Shown one piece after another: positions 5,884 through 7,038 of a stretch of DNA of 7,038 bases (positions within the stretch are counted from its first letter, which is position 1; each line of letters opens with the position of its first letter). The stretch covers positions 1 to 7,038 of the forward strand of contig JAGAFT010000020.1 in the NCBI GenBank assembly GCA_017627975.1, in the 5' to 3' direction. Made by a program: the position numbers and the translations under genes. The notes beneath the pieces were generated by a model. The model searched no databases, was not told where the DNA came from, and worked only from the letters and a program-made list of their open reading frames with translations. The DNA is from Oscillospiraceae bacterium (lineage in GTDB: Bacteria; Bacillota_A; Clostridia; Oscillospirales; Oscillospiraceae).

Positions 5884-7038
5884 ATGAAAAACGCGCGTAA
5901 GATCCTTGCCCTTGTTCTTTCCCTCGTGATGCTTCTGGCGCTCGGCGTCACGTCCTATGCGGACTACGACTATGCCGCCAACGCCAAACTGTTTTCCACC
6001 GACTACACCGGCAAGACCATCATTCTGCACTCCAATGATGTCCACGGCAGGCTGTGGGGTTATGCCTATATGACCGCCATGAAGAGCTTCATGGAAGCGG
6101 CCGGCGCCGAAAAGGTTCTCATGGTCGACGCCGGTGACTTCAGTCAGGGCAGCCCCTATGTCAGCGACTCAAAGGGCCTGAGCGCCGTCAAGATGATGAA
6201 TGCCGCCGGCTACGACGTCGTCACCCTCGGCAACCACGAATTTGACTTCGGCTATGCCCAGCTGATGGAGAACCTGAAGGACGCGGAGTTTGAAACCATC
6301 TGCGCCAATGTCTACCTCGACGAGACCGGCGAGAGCATCCTGCCCGCCACCGCCGTCGTGGAAATCGAGCTGCCCGCGCCGGAGGAAGCCGAACAGCCGG
6401 CCGAGGGCGAAGAAACGCCGGTCGAGCCTGACACCCTGAAGATCGGCTTCTTCGGTCTGGAGACCCCGGAGACCGCCACCAAGGTCAATCCCGGTCTCAT
6501 CCAGGAGATCTCCTTTGCAACCTTTGACGACCTCTATGCCAGCGCCCAGCTGGCTGTCGACAGCCTGAAGGAGCAGAATGCGGATCTGATCATCGGCCTG
6601 GTCCATCTCGGCGTGGCCAAGGAATCCGCCGCCAACGGCTACCGCTCCATCGATCTGTACGACAAGGTCACCGATATCGACTTTCTGATCGACGGCCACT
6701 CTCATACGGTCATGACCTCAGGCCCGAACGGCGAGCCCATTCAGTCCACCGGCTGCTACTTCGCCAACCTCGGTGTCGTCGTGATCGACAACGCCACCAA
6801 AACCATCGACGACCATTTTCTGATTGAAGCCGCAAATCTCCCGAAGGACGCCGATGTCGATGCCGCGGCAAAGGAAATCATGGATGCGGTCGACGCAGAA
6901 TACGGCGCTGTCTTTGCCACCTCTGAGGTCGACCTGAACGGGGAGCGCGCGCCCGGCAACCGCACCGAGCAGACCAACCTCGGCTCTCTCATCACCGACG
7001 CCATGGTCTGGAGCGTGGTCTCCGGCGGCGCCATGGAA
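5884..7038 (+). CDS. Secreted 5'-nucleotidase / metallophosphoesterase (UshA-like), 3' truncated by window
   Basis: The frame is open for 385 codons and continues past the right edge. Residues 1-26 form a signal peptide ending in TSYA before Asp27, so the enzyme is exported. The calcineurin-like metallophosphoesterase domain carries the metal-site motifs in order: HSNDVHG (49-55), VDAGDFSQGSP (81-91), TLGNHEFD (114-121), VHLG (240-243) and DGHSHT (270-275). NRTEQTNLGSLITDAM (359-374) opens the 5'-nucleotidase C-terminal substrate-binding domain, most of which is outside the window. The family hydrolyses extracellular nucleotides, and sometimes UDP-sugars or cyclic nucleotides, to nucleosides plus phosphate. 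An acidic Pro/Glu-rich insertion (about 163-184) interrupts the catalytic domain. The start is supported by GGAGG at 5872-5876 with 7-nt spacing. It has its own promoter, and its product would supply substrate to the upstream nucleoside importer. Confidence 0.92.
   Translation, partial: MKNARKILALVLSLVMLLALGVTSYADYDYAANAKLFSTDYTGKTIILHSNDVHGRLWGYAYMTAMKSFMEAAGAEKVLMVDAGDFSQGSPYVSDSKGLSAVKMMNAAGYDVVTLGNHEFDFGYAQLMENLKDAEFETICANVYLDETGESILPATAVVEIELPAPEEAEQPAEGEETPVEPDTLKIGFFGLETPETATKVNPGLIQEISFATFDDLYASAQLAVDSLKEQNADLIIGLVHLGVAKESAANGYRSIDLYDKVTDIDFLIDGHSHTVMTSGPNGEPIQSTGCYFANLGVVVIDNATKTIDDHFLIEAANLPKDADVDAAAKEIMDAVDAEYGAVFATSEVDLNGERAPGNRTEQTNLGSLITDAMVWSVVSGGAME

Noticed and set aside
3467..6705. 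Other long minus-strand frames at 3467-3937, 4507-5088, 5160-5633, 5776-6045 and 6169-6705
   Set aside because: All are in register with a well-supported + strand gene and explained by the same scarcity of TTA/CTA/TCA codons. For example, the frame ending at 6169 stops at a sense TCA codon of the nucleotidase.

Overview
The window reads as a nucleoside-salvage and uptake locus from a moderately GC-rich member of the Firmicutes, most likely an uncultured or gut-type Clostridia. This rests on strong AAAGGAGG-type ribosome binding sites, Gram-positive-style signal peptides ending in AxA-Asp, rare TTA/CTA/TCA codons in the genes, and the similarity of the transporter to the Bacillus NupNOPQ / BmpA class. 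Genus-level assignment is not possible from sequence reading alone. All genes are on the + strand.

Layout: (1) The last 39 codons of a DeoD-type purine nucleoside phosphorylase (2-121), closed by a good intrinsic terminator (148-178). (2) An extended -10 promoter (202-231) and a short leader with an 18-bp dyad (242-259), driving a BMP-family nucleoside-binding protein (287-1381). (3) An intercistronic terminator-like hairpin (1399-1428), then a double-domain ABC ATPase (1461-3005), permease 1 (3002-4135) and permease 2 (4138-5076), tightly packed with a 4-nt overlap and a 2-nt gap. (4) A strong bipartite hairpin (5103-5138), then an HD-domain 5'-deoxynucleotidase of the YfbR/HDDC2 type (5166-5732). 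(5) A new promoter (5815-5843) and the first 385 codons of a secreted 5'-nucleotidase (5884 to the window end), which runs off the right edge inside its C-terminal domain.

Inferred logic: the secreted 5'-nucleotidase strips phosphate from extracellular nucleotides. The binding protein captures the resulting nucleosides and the ATPase/permease complex imports them. The cytoplasmic phosphorylase splits purine nucleosides to base plus (deoxy)ribose-1-phosphate, and the HD enzyme dephosphorylates intracellular deoxynucleoside monophosphates, feeding the same pool. The families are well known. The locus is coherent but not a novel system. The points most worth a second look are an acidic Pro/Glu-rich insertion in the 5'-nucleotidase, the ambiguous anchoring of the binding protein, and three non-coding dyads or hairpins. 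No stretch longer than 300 bases lacks a gene. I saw no RNA genes, mobile elements or CRISPR arrays.
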